Positions 6,933-13,423 of a stretch of DNA of 13,518 nucleotides are shown in pieces (position 1 is the stretch's first letter; every line of letters begins with the position of its first letter). The DNA lies in the NCBI RefSeq assembly GCF_900109205.1, contig NZ_FNZB01000017.1:1-13518 (forward strand), read 5' to 3'. A program made the translations under genes and the position numbers. The DNA comes from Sphingomonas sp. OV641 (GTDB lineage Bacteria; Pseudomonadota; Alphaproteobacteria; Sphingomonadales; Sphingomonadaceae). The notes under the pieces are model-generated. The model was given only the letters and a program-made list of their open reading frames with translations. It was not told where the DNA came from and did no database searches.

Positions 6933-7555
6933 ATCGTCGCAACCTGTTGTCTCGGGGCCTCCTGGCCGCGCTTGCCTTCGCCGCGCCGATCACGCCTCTC
7001 ATGGCCCAGCAGCCCGATCTGTCGCGCAAGGCGGTCGTTGACGATCCCGTGGCTCCCAAGCGCGCCGGCAGGACCTACGACGTCACGGTTGTCGAGTTTT
7101 TCGACTATAACTGCCCCTATTGCCGTCGCATGGAGCCGGTGCTGAACGCCCTGCTTCGCTCCGACCCGAAGGTACGGGTCGTGTACCGGGACTGGCCGAT
7201 CTTCGGACCTGCCTCGCGTGAGGCGTCACGCGCGGCTGTCGCGAGCCAATGGCAGGGCAGGCATGCCGCCTTTCACGAGGCCCTGATGACCTCGCCGGCG
7301 CGGCTCGACAGCGCGGGCGTCAAGGCAGCGGCTGCCAAAGCCAAGGTCGACTGGCCCCGTCTGCAACGCGATTTGAAGAACCGTGGCGCCGAAATCGACG
7401 CGCTGCTTACGCGCACCGATAGCATCGCCCAGGCGATCGGTTTCAACGGAACACCAGCGCTGATCGTCGGCTCGCAGGTCGTCGCCGGTGCTGTCGATCT
7501 CCCGACGTTGCGTCGTCTCGTCGCGGAAGCGCGCAAAAAACCAGCGGCGCGCTGA
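6929..7555 (+). CDS. Periplasmic DsbA-like thiol oxidoreductase (CPYC)
   Basis: This 208-residue protein has an N-terminal signal peptide (twin Arg in MNRRNLLSRG, hydrophobic LLAALAFAAPI, likely cleavage after LMA near residue 26). A DsbA/DsbG-type fold follows: EFFDYNCPYCRRMEP with the redox pair Cys62 and Cys65, an alpha-helical insert, and the cis-proline motif FNGTPALIVG. The RDWPIFGPASREASR segment is shared with the next gene, showing they are paralogues. The start overlaps the TlpA stop (ATGA) and has AAGGA upstream. The dithiol would be extracytoplasmic. Whether it oxidises, reduces or isomerises cannot be told from the sequence. Confidence 0.9.
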   Translation: MNRRNLLSRGLLAALAFAAPITPLMAQQPDLSRKAVVDDPVAPKRAGRTYDVTVVEFFDYNCPYCRRMEPVLNALLRSDPKVRVVYRDWPIFGPASREASRAAVASQWQGRHAAFHEALMTSPARLDSAGVKAAAAKAKVDWPRLQRDLKNRGAEIDALLTRTDSIAQAIGFNGTPALIVGSQVVAGAVDLPTLRRLVAEARKKPAAR

Positions 7556-7557
7556 CC

Positions 7558-8199
7558 ATGCCCGGGCCGCTCAATCGGAGACAGCTTGCCGGCTTGGGCG
7601 CGGTGGTCGTGGGTGGTTGGGCAGTCGGGCAGGTTCTACGGCGTACCGCCCCGATCGGGCGCGACGTCGGGCCGACCGCCGACCTGATCCTTGCCGGTAA
7701 CGGCTCGCCCGAGGACGGACCTGCCGATGCTACGCTCCGGCTTGCCGTGTTCACCGACTATCGTTGCCCGGCCTGCCGTCATGGATTTTCCGCCCTGGAA
7801 GAGGCTGTGCAACGCGACGGCAAGGTGCGGGTCATCTACAAGGATTGGCCCATCTTCGGTCCGCCATCCGAACGTGCCGCAAGCGTGGCGCTCGCGTGCG
7901 CCGAACAGGGAGTTTACCCGACCGTCCATCGTGCGTTGATGACGGACAGCCGCACGATCGACGACGACGTGTTGCGGGACGTCGTGATGCGCGCTGGCGG
8001 CGATTGGCTGCGCGCGATGACCTGGCTTGCCGCCCACGCGGACGCTGTCGCAGCCCGCCTGCGGGCGAACGGACAGGAAGCCTATTCGATCGGACTGGCG
8101 GGCACCCCGGGTTATCTTGCCGGTCCCATGCTGGTGATGGGCGCGATCGACGCCAGCGATTTCCAACGGCTGTTCGCGCGTGCGCGGGAAGAAAGCTGA
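7558..8199 (+). CDS. DsbA-like thioredoxin-fold protein (CPAC), membrane-anchored or exported
   Basis: This 213-residue paralogue of the preceding gene has an N-terminal RR (GPLNRRQLAGLGAVVVGG) followed by a short hydrophobic stretch that could be a Tat-like signal or an anchor. The active site is DYRCPACRHG (Cys70 and Cys73). KDWPIFGPPSERAAS matches the neighbour, and the cis-proline is LAGTPGYLAG. It has a third cysteine in ALACAEQ. It starts 2 bases after the upstream stop with no clear Shine-Dalgarno sequence, which suggests coupled translation. Its dipeptide (PA instead of PY) predicts a different redox potential from its neighbour, so the two may act as an oxidant/reductant pair. That is inference. 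Confidence 0.86.
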   Translation: MPGPLNRRQLAGLGAVVVGGWAVGQVLRRTAPIGRDVGPTADLILAGNGSPEDGPADATLRLAVFTDYRCPACRHGFSALEEAVQRDGKVRVIYKDWPIFGPPSERAASVALACAEQGVYPTVHRALMTDSRTIDDDVLRDVVMRAGGDWLRAMTWLAAHADAVAARLRANGQEAYSIGLAGTPGYLAGPMLVMGAIDASDFQRLFARAREES

Positions 8200-8220
8200 C
8201 GATGCGAGAGGATACGAAAC

Positions 8221-9108
8221 ATGATCGAGTATAATCACAAGGGCATGACGGTTGCGTCGCTCCATGACGAGCGCACCGGCAGCTTCCAGTATGTCGTGGT
8301 CGACGAAGCCACGAAGACCGCCGCGATTATCGATCCGGTCCTCGACTTCGATCCCCGTGCCGGTGCGACCGCAACCGACAATGCCGATATGATCCTCGAA
8401 TATGTCCGCGCCAAGGGACTTACTGTGGAATGGGTGCTCGATACCCATCCCCATGCCGATCACTTCTCGGCCGCGCCGTATCTCGCGGAAAAGACAGGGG
8501 GCAAAACCGCGATCGGCACCAAGGTCGTGGAGGTGCAGAAGCTCTGGCAGGACATCTACTGCCTGCCCGACCTGCCCGTCGATGGTAGCCAGTGGGATCG
8601 CCTGTTCGCCGATGGCGAGCAGTTCAGGATCGGCTCGCTCGACGCGCACGTCATGCTGTCGCCCGGCCACACGCTCGCCTCGATCACCTACGTCGTCGGC
8701 GACGCGGCGTTCGTCCACGACACGCTGATGGTGCCCGACAGCGGCACCAGTCGGGCTGACTTTCCAGGCGGCAACGCGCGCGCGCTGTGGCGCTCGATCC
8801 GGGCGATCCTCGAACTGCCGCCCAGCACCGCGACCTATGTCGGCCACGACTACGGCAAGGACGGGCGCGAAGTCTTTGGACGATCGACCGTGGCGGACCA
8901 GCGTCGTGACAACATCCATGTGCACAACGGCATCGGTGAGGCCGAGTTCGTCGCCACCCGCGAGAAGCGCGACGCAACCCTGCCGCTGCCGGACCTGATG
9001 CTTGCCGCGCTCCAGGTGAACATCCGCGGCGGTCGCCTGCCGGAGCCGGAGGCGTGCGGCACAGCGTTCCTCAAGGTGCCGCTCAACCACTTCGGCGCGG
9101 GCAAATGA
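8221..9108 (+). CDS. MBL-fold persulfide dioxygenase-like protein, copy 2
   Basis: This 295-residue paralogue of the first-gene product has the same domain plan. Metal-site motifs are THPHADH (His76, His78, Asp80, His81), PGHTL (His150), FVHDTLM (Asp167) and GHDYG (His209). It differs at the Asp motif, where an extra histidine (His166) replaces the glycine found in copy 1, and it carries a cysteine in DIYCLPD. DSGTSRADFPGGNARALW and the RGGRLPEPEA block place it in the same Blh-type group. GAGAGGA lies about 9 bases before ATG 8221, after a 21-base gap, and its stop overlaps tsdA (ATGA). Persulfide dioxygenase is the best guess; a different thiol substrate is possible. Confidence 0.88.
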   Translation: MIEYNHKGMTVASLHDERTGSFQYVVVDEATKTAAIIDPVLDFDPRAGATATDNADMILEYVRAKGLTVEWVLDTHPHADHFSAAPYLAEKTGGKTAIGTKVVEVQKLWQDIYCLPDLPVDGSQWDRLFADGEQFRIGSLDAHVMLSPGHTLASITYVVGDAAFVHDTLMVPDSGTSRADFPGGNARALWRSIRAILELPPSTATYVGHDYGKDGREVFGRSTVADQRRDNIHVHNGIGEAEFVATREKRDATLPLPDLMLAALQVNIRGGRLPEPEACGTAFLKVPLNHFGAGK

Positions 9109-10061
9109 CCGAACCAACGCCGCCAACGCCCGGTGATGATGGCGATGCCCAGCGTATCATCTTCGCCATTACCGCCGCGCTGCTCGTCCTCGTCGTCACC
9201 TACAAGGTAGGGCAGTCTGACGCGCCCGTGCAGGCACCCGTCGAGGTAGCAGCGGACGCCGCCTTTTCGCCACCGGCGGAAAGCACCATCCCCGCCGGGC
9301 CGGACGGCGACGCGATCCGGCGCGGTCGACTGATCTTCACCGCGAGCGCGGCTCATGCCGGCCAGTACGTCGGCAACGGCCTGACGTGCAGCAACTGTCA
9401 CCTCGATGCCGGGCGGAAGGCCGATGCGTCCCCGATGTGGGCGGCCTGGGTCAGCTACCCAGCTTATCGCGCGAAGAACGGCCGGGTGAACACGATGGAG
9501 GATCGCATCCGCGACTGCTTCCTCTACTCGATGAACGCGCCCGCCTCGAAAGCCGGCGCCCCGCCGCCCTATGGCGACGATATCTACCGCGATCTCCAGA
9601 GCTATTTCGCCTGGCTCGCGACCGGCGCGCCATCCGGCAAGCCGCTGCCCGGTCGCGGGTTCATAAAGCTCGCCACAACCCCGATCGGGCACGATCCGGT
9701 TCGCGGCGCGATTGTGTTCGCCGGCCAGTGCGCATCATGCCACGGTGCGAACGGCCAAGGGCAGGCGAACCCGGACGGCAGCTATACTATCCCGCCGCTG
9801 TGGGGAGCGCGCTCCTACAATTGGGGTGCGGGCATGACCGGGCTGGCGTCGGCTGCCGGGTTCATCAAGGCCAACATGCCTTATGGTGAGGGCAACACGC
9901 TGACGGATCAGCAGGCGTGGGATGTCGCCGCCTATGTCGATAGTCGCGAGCGACCCCGCGATCCGCGGCAGACCGGGACTGTCGAGAGCGCACGTAAGCA
10001 GTTTCACCCCAAAGGGGACTATTATGGTCAGGAGATTGACGGAAAAATGCTTGGCAGCTGA
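9105..10061 (+). CDS. tsdA: TsdA-type dihaem thiosulfate dehydrogenase, membrane-anchored
   Basis: This 318-residue dihaem cytochrome c is predicted to oxidise thiosulfate to tetrathionate (or reduce it back). Haem 1 is bound by CSNCH (Cys95, Cys98, His99). The distal cysteine ligand typical of TsdA is present in DRIRDCFLYSMN (Cys138). Haem 2 is bound by CASCH (Cys209, Cys212, His213), with KANMPYG (Met258) as likely Met ligand. SPMWAAWVSYPAYRAKN, PPLWGARSYNWGAGM and QQAWDVAAYVDSRERP are strong TsdA signatures. Unlike the soluble periplasmic family members, it begins with a hydrophilic stretch and one hydrophobic segment (about residues 17-35), which looks like a signal anchor. No TsdB partner follows. 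The longer frame from 9054 lies inside the MBL gene. It is last in the operon. Confidence 0.93.
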   Translation: MTEPTPPTPGDDGDAQRIIFAITAALLVLVVTYKVGQSDAPVQAPVEVAADAAFSPPAESTIPAGPDGDAIRRGRLIFTASAAHAGQYVGNGLTCSNCHLDAGRKADASPMWAAWVSYPAYRAKNGRVNTMEDRIRDCFLYSMNAPASKAGAPPPYGDDIYRDLQSYFAWLATGAPSGKPLPGRGFIKLATTPIGHDPVRGAIVFAGQCASCHGANGQGQANPDGSYTIPPLWGARSYNWGAGMTGLASAAGFIKANMPYGEGNTLTDQQAWDVAAYVDSRERPRDPRQTGTVESARKQFHPKGDYYGQEIDGKMLGS

Positions 10062-10079
10062 TCGCTCGGCTTCCTAACC

Positions 10080-10107
10080 AGTGTCACAACCGAACGGTTT
10101 TGACACC
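10080..10107. repeat. 28-bp near-palindrome, right boundary of the sulfur module
   Basis: This copy matches 121-148 at 25 of 28 positions. The differences are at the first base (A), in the centre (CGAACG instead of CGGACG) and one base in the right arm (GTTTTGACACC). The left arm is AGTGTCACAAC. It begins 19 bases after the tsdA stop and, like the left copy, lies just outside the last gene of its operon. As a hairpin it would be weaker than the left copy because of the arm mismatch. No T-rich tract follows. Because each site is almost symmetric, their relative orientation cannot be assigned. Confidence 0.85.
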
Positions 10108-10220
10108 ATTCCTTGAGTAGCCAAGTCAGCTAATCGCTTAGTGACCTAGCCGTAATGGATAAGTTGAGTCACTGCTGTTTTCTGCTTTCGTTCTCCACGA
10201 TACTGAATCATAGAATTGTT

Positions 10221-10673
10221 ATGTCAATCGCGCGTGAACATCGCTGGCTCTACCCGATTGACTGGCGTGAACTATCTGCCTTCATCCGGTTTGGCCGCGC
10301 CAAAGGACGCTGCGAACATTGTCAGCGCCCGCATGGTCGTCATGTGCTGCATCTGGGCGATGGTGTTTGGTGGGATGAGGACATAAGCAGGTGGCGCAAC
10401 GGGCAGGGCAGGTGCGTTCGCCGCCTGCCGCCGCCCGACGCCCTCTTATGCGCGCAACCTGGCTTCGTCGGCATTGATCCACCTTCACAAGTGCGGATCA
10501 CGCGCGTGGTTCTTGCTAGCGCGCATCTGAACCATGATCCGAGCGATAACCGACCACGCAACCTCGCTGCACTCTGCCAGCGGTGCCACATGCGCCACGA
10601 CGCCAGCGAGCATCGCCGACGTCGGTGGATCAACGCCTTCCGTATGCGTGCGATCGGCGATCTATTTGCCTGA
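10221..10673 (+). CDS. Small HNH-nuclease-like zinc protein
   Basis: This 150-residue protein has an HNH-type metal centre: a first CxxC (RCEHCQRPHG, Cys31 and Cys34) and a second block, AHLNHDPSDNRPRNLAALCQRCHMRHD in outline, with His/Asn residues followed by Cys119 and Cys122. Such proteins are common on alphaproteobacterial plasmids and islands, and their biological role is not known to me. ATG 10221 is chosen because SIAREHRWLYPIDWRE is where conserved sequence seems to begin. An upstream ATG at 10155 would add 22 residues of AT-rich, unconserved sequence. Neither start has a clear ribosome site. It lies just outside the right palindrome, after about 110 bases of AT-richer DNA that look unlike the module. 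Nuclease activity is inferred from motifs only. Confidence 0.78.
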   Translation: MSIAREHRWLYPIDWRELSAFIRFGRAKGRCEHCQRPHGRHVLHLGDGVWWDEDISRWRNGQGRCVRRLPPPDALLCAQPGFVGIDPPSQVRITRVVLASAHLNHDPSDNRPRNLAALCQRCHMRHDASEHRRRRWINAFRMRAIGDLFA

Positions 10674-10713
10674 TCCGAAATCTCCTGCTGACCGCCTGGG
10701 AGCTAATCAAAGA

Positions 10714-11127
10714 TCACTCAGTCGGTGAATCGAACGCTGTCAGGATTGGGCACGGCCCTGCCGATCCCGAGCCGCACTCGCTGGCAAGCCGACGCAGCGA
10801 AGCACGCGCCTGTTCAAGCTCGGCGATCTTCGCATCCAGCGCCGCCATCTGCTCATGGGCGAGCTGGCGCGCACGCGCGCGATCGTCGGTCGCATCCAGC
10901 GCCAGAAGCTCACCGATCTGCTCGAGCGTGAAACCGGCTGCCTGCGCCGAGCGGATGAAGCGAAGGCGGCGGGCGTCATCGGTGCCGTAGCGCCGGATGC
11001 CGCCTCCGGCGCCAGCCCCGGTCGGCCGGTCTGGCTCGTCCAGCAAACCGCGACGCTGATAGTAGCGCACCGTTTCGACGCCGACGCCGCCCTCGCGCGC
11101 GAGCGCCGCGATCGTCATGCCGGTCAT
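10714..11127 (-). CDS. MerR-family metal-responsive regulator
   Basis: This 137-residue regulator starts at ATG 11127, with GGAG 7 bases upstream; ATG 11118 is an alternative. IAALAREGGVGVETVRYYQRRGLL and IRRYGTDDARRLRFI are the MerR DNA-binding domain (residues 6-58). A glycine-rich insert (TGAGAGGG) lies in the wing. The dimerisation helix leads to the metal loop ECGSGSAGPCP, with Cys118 and Cys126 separated by seven residues as in CueR. The third cysteine of Hg(II)-binding MerR (Cys82 in Tn501) aligns with Arg83, so a classical three-cysteine mercury site is missing. It diverges from the Grx-MauE gene across a mer-type operator. The long upstream extension of this frame overlaps that gene and is not coding. 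The inducing metal or redox signal is unknown. Confidence 0.88.
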   Translation of the reverse strand: MTGMTIAALAREGGVGVETVRYYQRRGLLDEPDRPTGAGAGGGIRRYGTDDARRLRFIRSAQAAGFTLEQIGELLALDATDDRARARQLAHEQMAALDAKIAELEQARASLRRLASECGSGSAGPCPILTAFDSPTE

Positions 11128-11130
11128 GCC

Positions 11131-11162
11131 TTGACTCCGTACTATGGTACGGACCCTATATA
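11131..11162 (+). promoter_or_regulatory. MerR-type operator/promoter (mer-operator-like)
   Basis: A -35 TTGACT (11131-11136) and a -10 TATATA (11157-11162) are 20 bases apart, the overlong spacing on which MerR proteins act. Between them is a perfect dyad with 7-base arms, TCCGTAC and GTACGGA, around TATG (11136-11153). From memory, the Tn501 mer operator has the same arms and 4-base centre length. It drives the Grx-MauE gene at 11191, and the regulator gene begins on the other side at 11127. Confidence 0.85.
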
Positions 11163-11190
11163 GGCGGGGCGAGGATATTGGAGAAGCGGC

Positions 11191-11958
11191 ATGGCGAGCG
11201 CCCCCGCCAAACAGGCGACGATCTACCGGATGGTGATGCCGGAACATACCTGCCCTTTCGGGCTGAAGGCGAAGGATCTTCTGCGCCGGGAAGGCTATGC
11301 GGTCGATGACCATTGGCTGATGACGCGGGAAGAAACCGACGCTTTCAAGGCGAAGCACGGCGTCAAGACGACCCCGCAGATCTTTATCGCCGGGGAGCGG
11401 GTCGGCGGCTATGACGATCTGCGCCGCTTCTTCGGCAAGATGGTCCGCGACCCCAAGGCCGTCACCTATCGCCCGGTGATTGCCGTGTTCGCGATGACGG
11501 CGCTGATGGCGCTCGCCGCCAGCTATGCGGTACTCGGCACGCCCTTCACGGTGCGGGCGGGTGAATGGTTCATCGCGTTCTCGATGTGCGCTCTGGCGAT
11601 GCTCAAGCTCCAGAACGTCGAGAGCTTCTCGAGCATGTTCCTCAACTACGATCTGCTCGCGAAGCGCTGGGTGCCCTATTCCTATGTCTATCCCTACGCG
11701 GAAGGAGCGGCGGGCGTCCTGATGGCAGCCGGCGCGTTGACCTGGCTGTCGGTGCCCGTCGCGCTCGTTATCGGTACGATCGGCGCGGTGTCGGTGTTCA
11801 AGGCCGTCTACATCGACAAGCGTGAGCTGAAATGCGCGTGCGTGGGCGGGGACAGCAACGTGCCGCTCGGCTTCATCTCGCTCACCGAAAACCTGATGAT
11901 GGTCGCGATGGCGCTGTGGATGATCGCTGCGCCGCCCGTGCTGGCGATGGCGCACTGA
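11191..11958 (+). CDS. Glutaredoxin-like domain fused to MauE/DoxX-type membrane protein
   Basis: This 255-residue protein begins with a glutaredoxin-like domain (residues ~8-88) whose active site is TCPFG (Cys21, a monothiol-type CPxG) and whose cis-proline and glutathione-site motifs are VKTTPQIFIAG and GGYDDLRRFFG. The remainder is a MauE/DoxX-like membrane domain with about four segments and a conserved loop LKCACVGGDSNVPLGF (Cys215 and Cys217) ahead of the last segment. Such a protein could relay thiol electrons or metal-thiol complexes at the membrane; the precise job is unknown. GGAGAA lies about 5 bases before ATG 11191. The mer-type operator just upstream indicates control by the divergent MerR-family regulator. 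It converges with the cus genes downstream, with no clear terminator between. Confidence 0.85.
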   Translation: MASAPAKQATIYRMVMPEHTCPFGLKAKDLLRREGYAVDDHWLMTREETDAFKAKHGVKTTPQIFIAGERVGGYDDLRRFFGKMVRDPKAVTYRPVIAVFAMTALMALAASYAVLGTPFTVRAGEWFIAFSMCALAMLKLQNVESFSSMFLNYDLLAKRWVPYSYVYPYAEGAAGVLMAAGALTWLSVPVALVIGTIGAVSVFKAVYIDKRELKCACVGGDSNVPLGFISLTENLMMVAMALWMIAAPPVLAMAH

Positions 11959-11979
11959 CGCGAAGGTCGGCACGCGTCG

Positions 11980-12306
11980 TCAATGCGGGCTGATCGCCGT
12001 AACTTCTGCCGTCATACCCTTCGCCTTGGCGGTGAATGCGACCCGCTGCCCCGACCGCAGTCCCTTGAGCAGGGTCGGGGGGGATGCCCGGAAGGTCATC
12101 GTCATTGCGGGCCAGCCGATCGTCGGGATCGGGCCGTGCTTGATGGTTACGGTTCCACCTTTCGCGTCGACGGCAGTGATCGTCCCCGATCCGCTGCCGG
12201 ATTTTACAGCCGATGCAGCCGGCCTGCTGCCTTGAGCAAGAGCGCTCGCTGCGATCGGCGTGACTAGTAGCATGAATGCGGCGCGCATGGAGAAAGTGGC
12301 TTTCAT
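11980..12306 (-). CDS. cusF: CusF-like periplasmic Cu(I)/Ag(I)-binding protein
   Basis: This 108-residue protein has a signal peptide (MRAAFMLLVTPIAASALAQ, likely cleavage near residue 24) and a small CusF beta-barrel. The metal ligands are recognisable in KHGPIPTIGWPAMTMTF: His57, Trp65, Met68 and Met70, corresponding to the His/Trp/Met/Met site of CusF, where tryptophan caps Cu(I). It hands metal to the CusCBA efflux pump. AGGAAGA lies just upstream, and ATG 12306 overlaps the cusA stop by one base, so it was the next gene of a cus operon. Since cusA is truncated, this gene may be orphaned or transcribed from the insertion element. The longer frame from 12978 lies inside cusA. Confidence 0.9.
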   Translation of the reverse strand: MKATFSMRAAFMLLVTPIAASALAQGSRPAASAVKSGSGSGTITAVDAKGGTVTIKHGPIPTIGWPAMTMTFRASPPTLLKGLRSGQRVAFTAKAKGMTAEVTAISPH

Positions 12307-13423
12307 CAGATCTTCCTTTCGGGGCGGGTTGAAGCTCGCCGCCGCAAGAGCAAGTAGGCGGCTGGCAGGATGAACATGGAGAGGAAAGGGGCGGTCAGCA
12401 TTCCACCGATCATCGGCGCGGCGATCCGGCTCATCACCTCCGATCCGGCGCCATGCCCGATCAGCACGGGGAACAGCCCGGCGACGATGACAGCGACGGT
12501 CATCGCCTTGGGACGTACCCGCAACAGCGCGCCCTCCCTGATCGCTTCCGATACTTGCTCGCCCGACGGTGACGGCCCGCGCTCGGCCAATGCGTGTTTC
12601 AGGTAGATCAGCATGACGACGCCGAACTCCGCCGACACGCCGGCGAGCGCGATGAACCCGACACCTGTGGCGACCGATTGCGCATAGCCGAGCAGCCATA
12701 ATGTCCAGATGCCGCCGGTCAGCGCGAAGGGCAGTGTGCCCATGATAAGCGCCGCCTCGTCGAGGCGACCGAAGGTAAGGTAGAGGAGAAGGAAGATGAT
12801 CGCGAGTGTCGCCGGCACGACGAGCATCAACCGAGCCTCGGCACGCTGCAGATACTCGAATTGTCCGGAATAGGCGATCGAGACGCCGGGGCTGAGCCGA
12901 ACATCTTTGCCAACAGCACGGCGCAGATCGGCGACCGTGGAGGCCAGGTCGCGCCCGCGCACGTCGACATAGACCCATGTCGAGAGTCGACCATTTTCCG
13001 TCTTGAGCATCGGTGGACCTTCCGCGATCGACACGGATGCGACGGTGCCGAGTGTGATCTGCTGACCCGATGCGGTGACGATTGGGAGAGTTCGCAGTCC
13101 CTCCAGACTGTCACGCAGCTCGCGGGGGTAGCGGACGCTGATCGGGTAGCGGGCAAGGCCCTCCACCGTCTGGCCGATCGTCTCGCCGCCGATCGCGCCG
13201 GACACAATCTCCTGCACATCGGCGATGTTGAGACCGTAGCGCCCCGCGGTCACCCGATCGATATCGACATCGACATAGCGGCCTCCGGTCAACCGTTCTG
13301 CCAATGCCGAGCTGACGCCCGGCACGGTCCTGGCGACACGTTCGATGCTGCCGGCGATGCGGTCCAGCTCGGAGAGGTTGGACCCCGACACTTTCACCCC
13401 GATGGGACTCTTGATGCCGGTCG
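12306..13423 (-). pseudogene. cusA: 3' fragment of cusA (RND copper/silver efflux pump), cut by an insertion element
   Basis: The reading frame matches the C-terminal ~370 residues of Cus[62 protein letters not shown] and [16 protein letters not shown]. Full-length CusA is about 1040-1050 residues, so the N-terminal two thirds are missing. Homology stops at 13423, where the upstream IDM(L) segment expected in CusA is replaced by insertion-element sequence. The three-methionine metal site of E. coli CusA (Met573, Met623, Met672) lies in the lost part, with Met672 just beyond the break. Proton-relay residues equivalent to Glu939 and Lys984 remain. GTG 13397 could start a fragment, but it could not pump metal. 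No internal stop is visible, so the insertion looks recent. Confidence 0.87.

Noticed and set aside
7636..9126. A 496-codon open frame on the minus strand opposite the DsbA-like and MBL genes
   Set aside because: The plus-strand proteins here have clear family motifs, and the minus-strand translation shows no recognisable domain. Long antisense frames are expected in high-GC DNA with strong third-position bias.
121..10107. The palindromes as ordinary intrinsic terminators
   Set aside because: Not fully rejected: they are placed correctly for this, but neither is followed by a T tract in the transcription direction, and near-identity of two terminators of unrelated genes 10 kb apart would be unusual.
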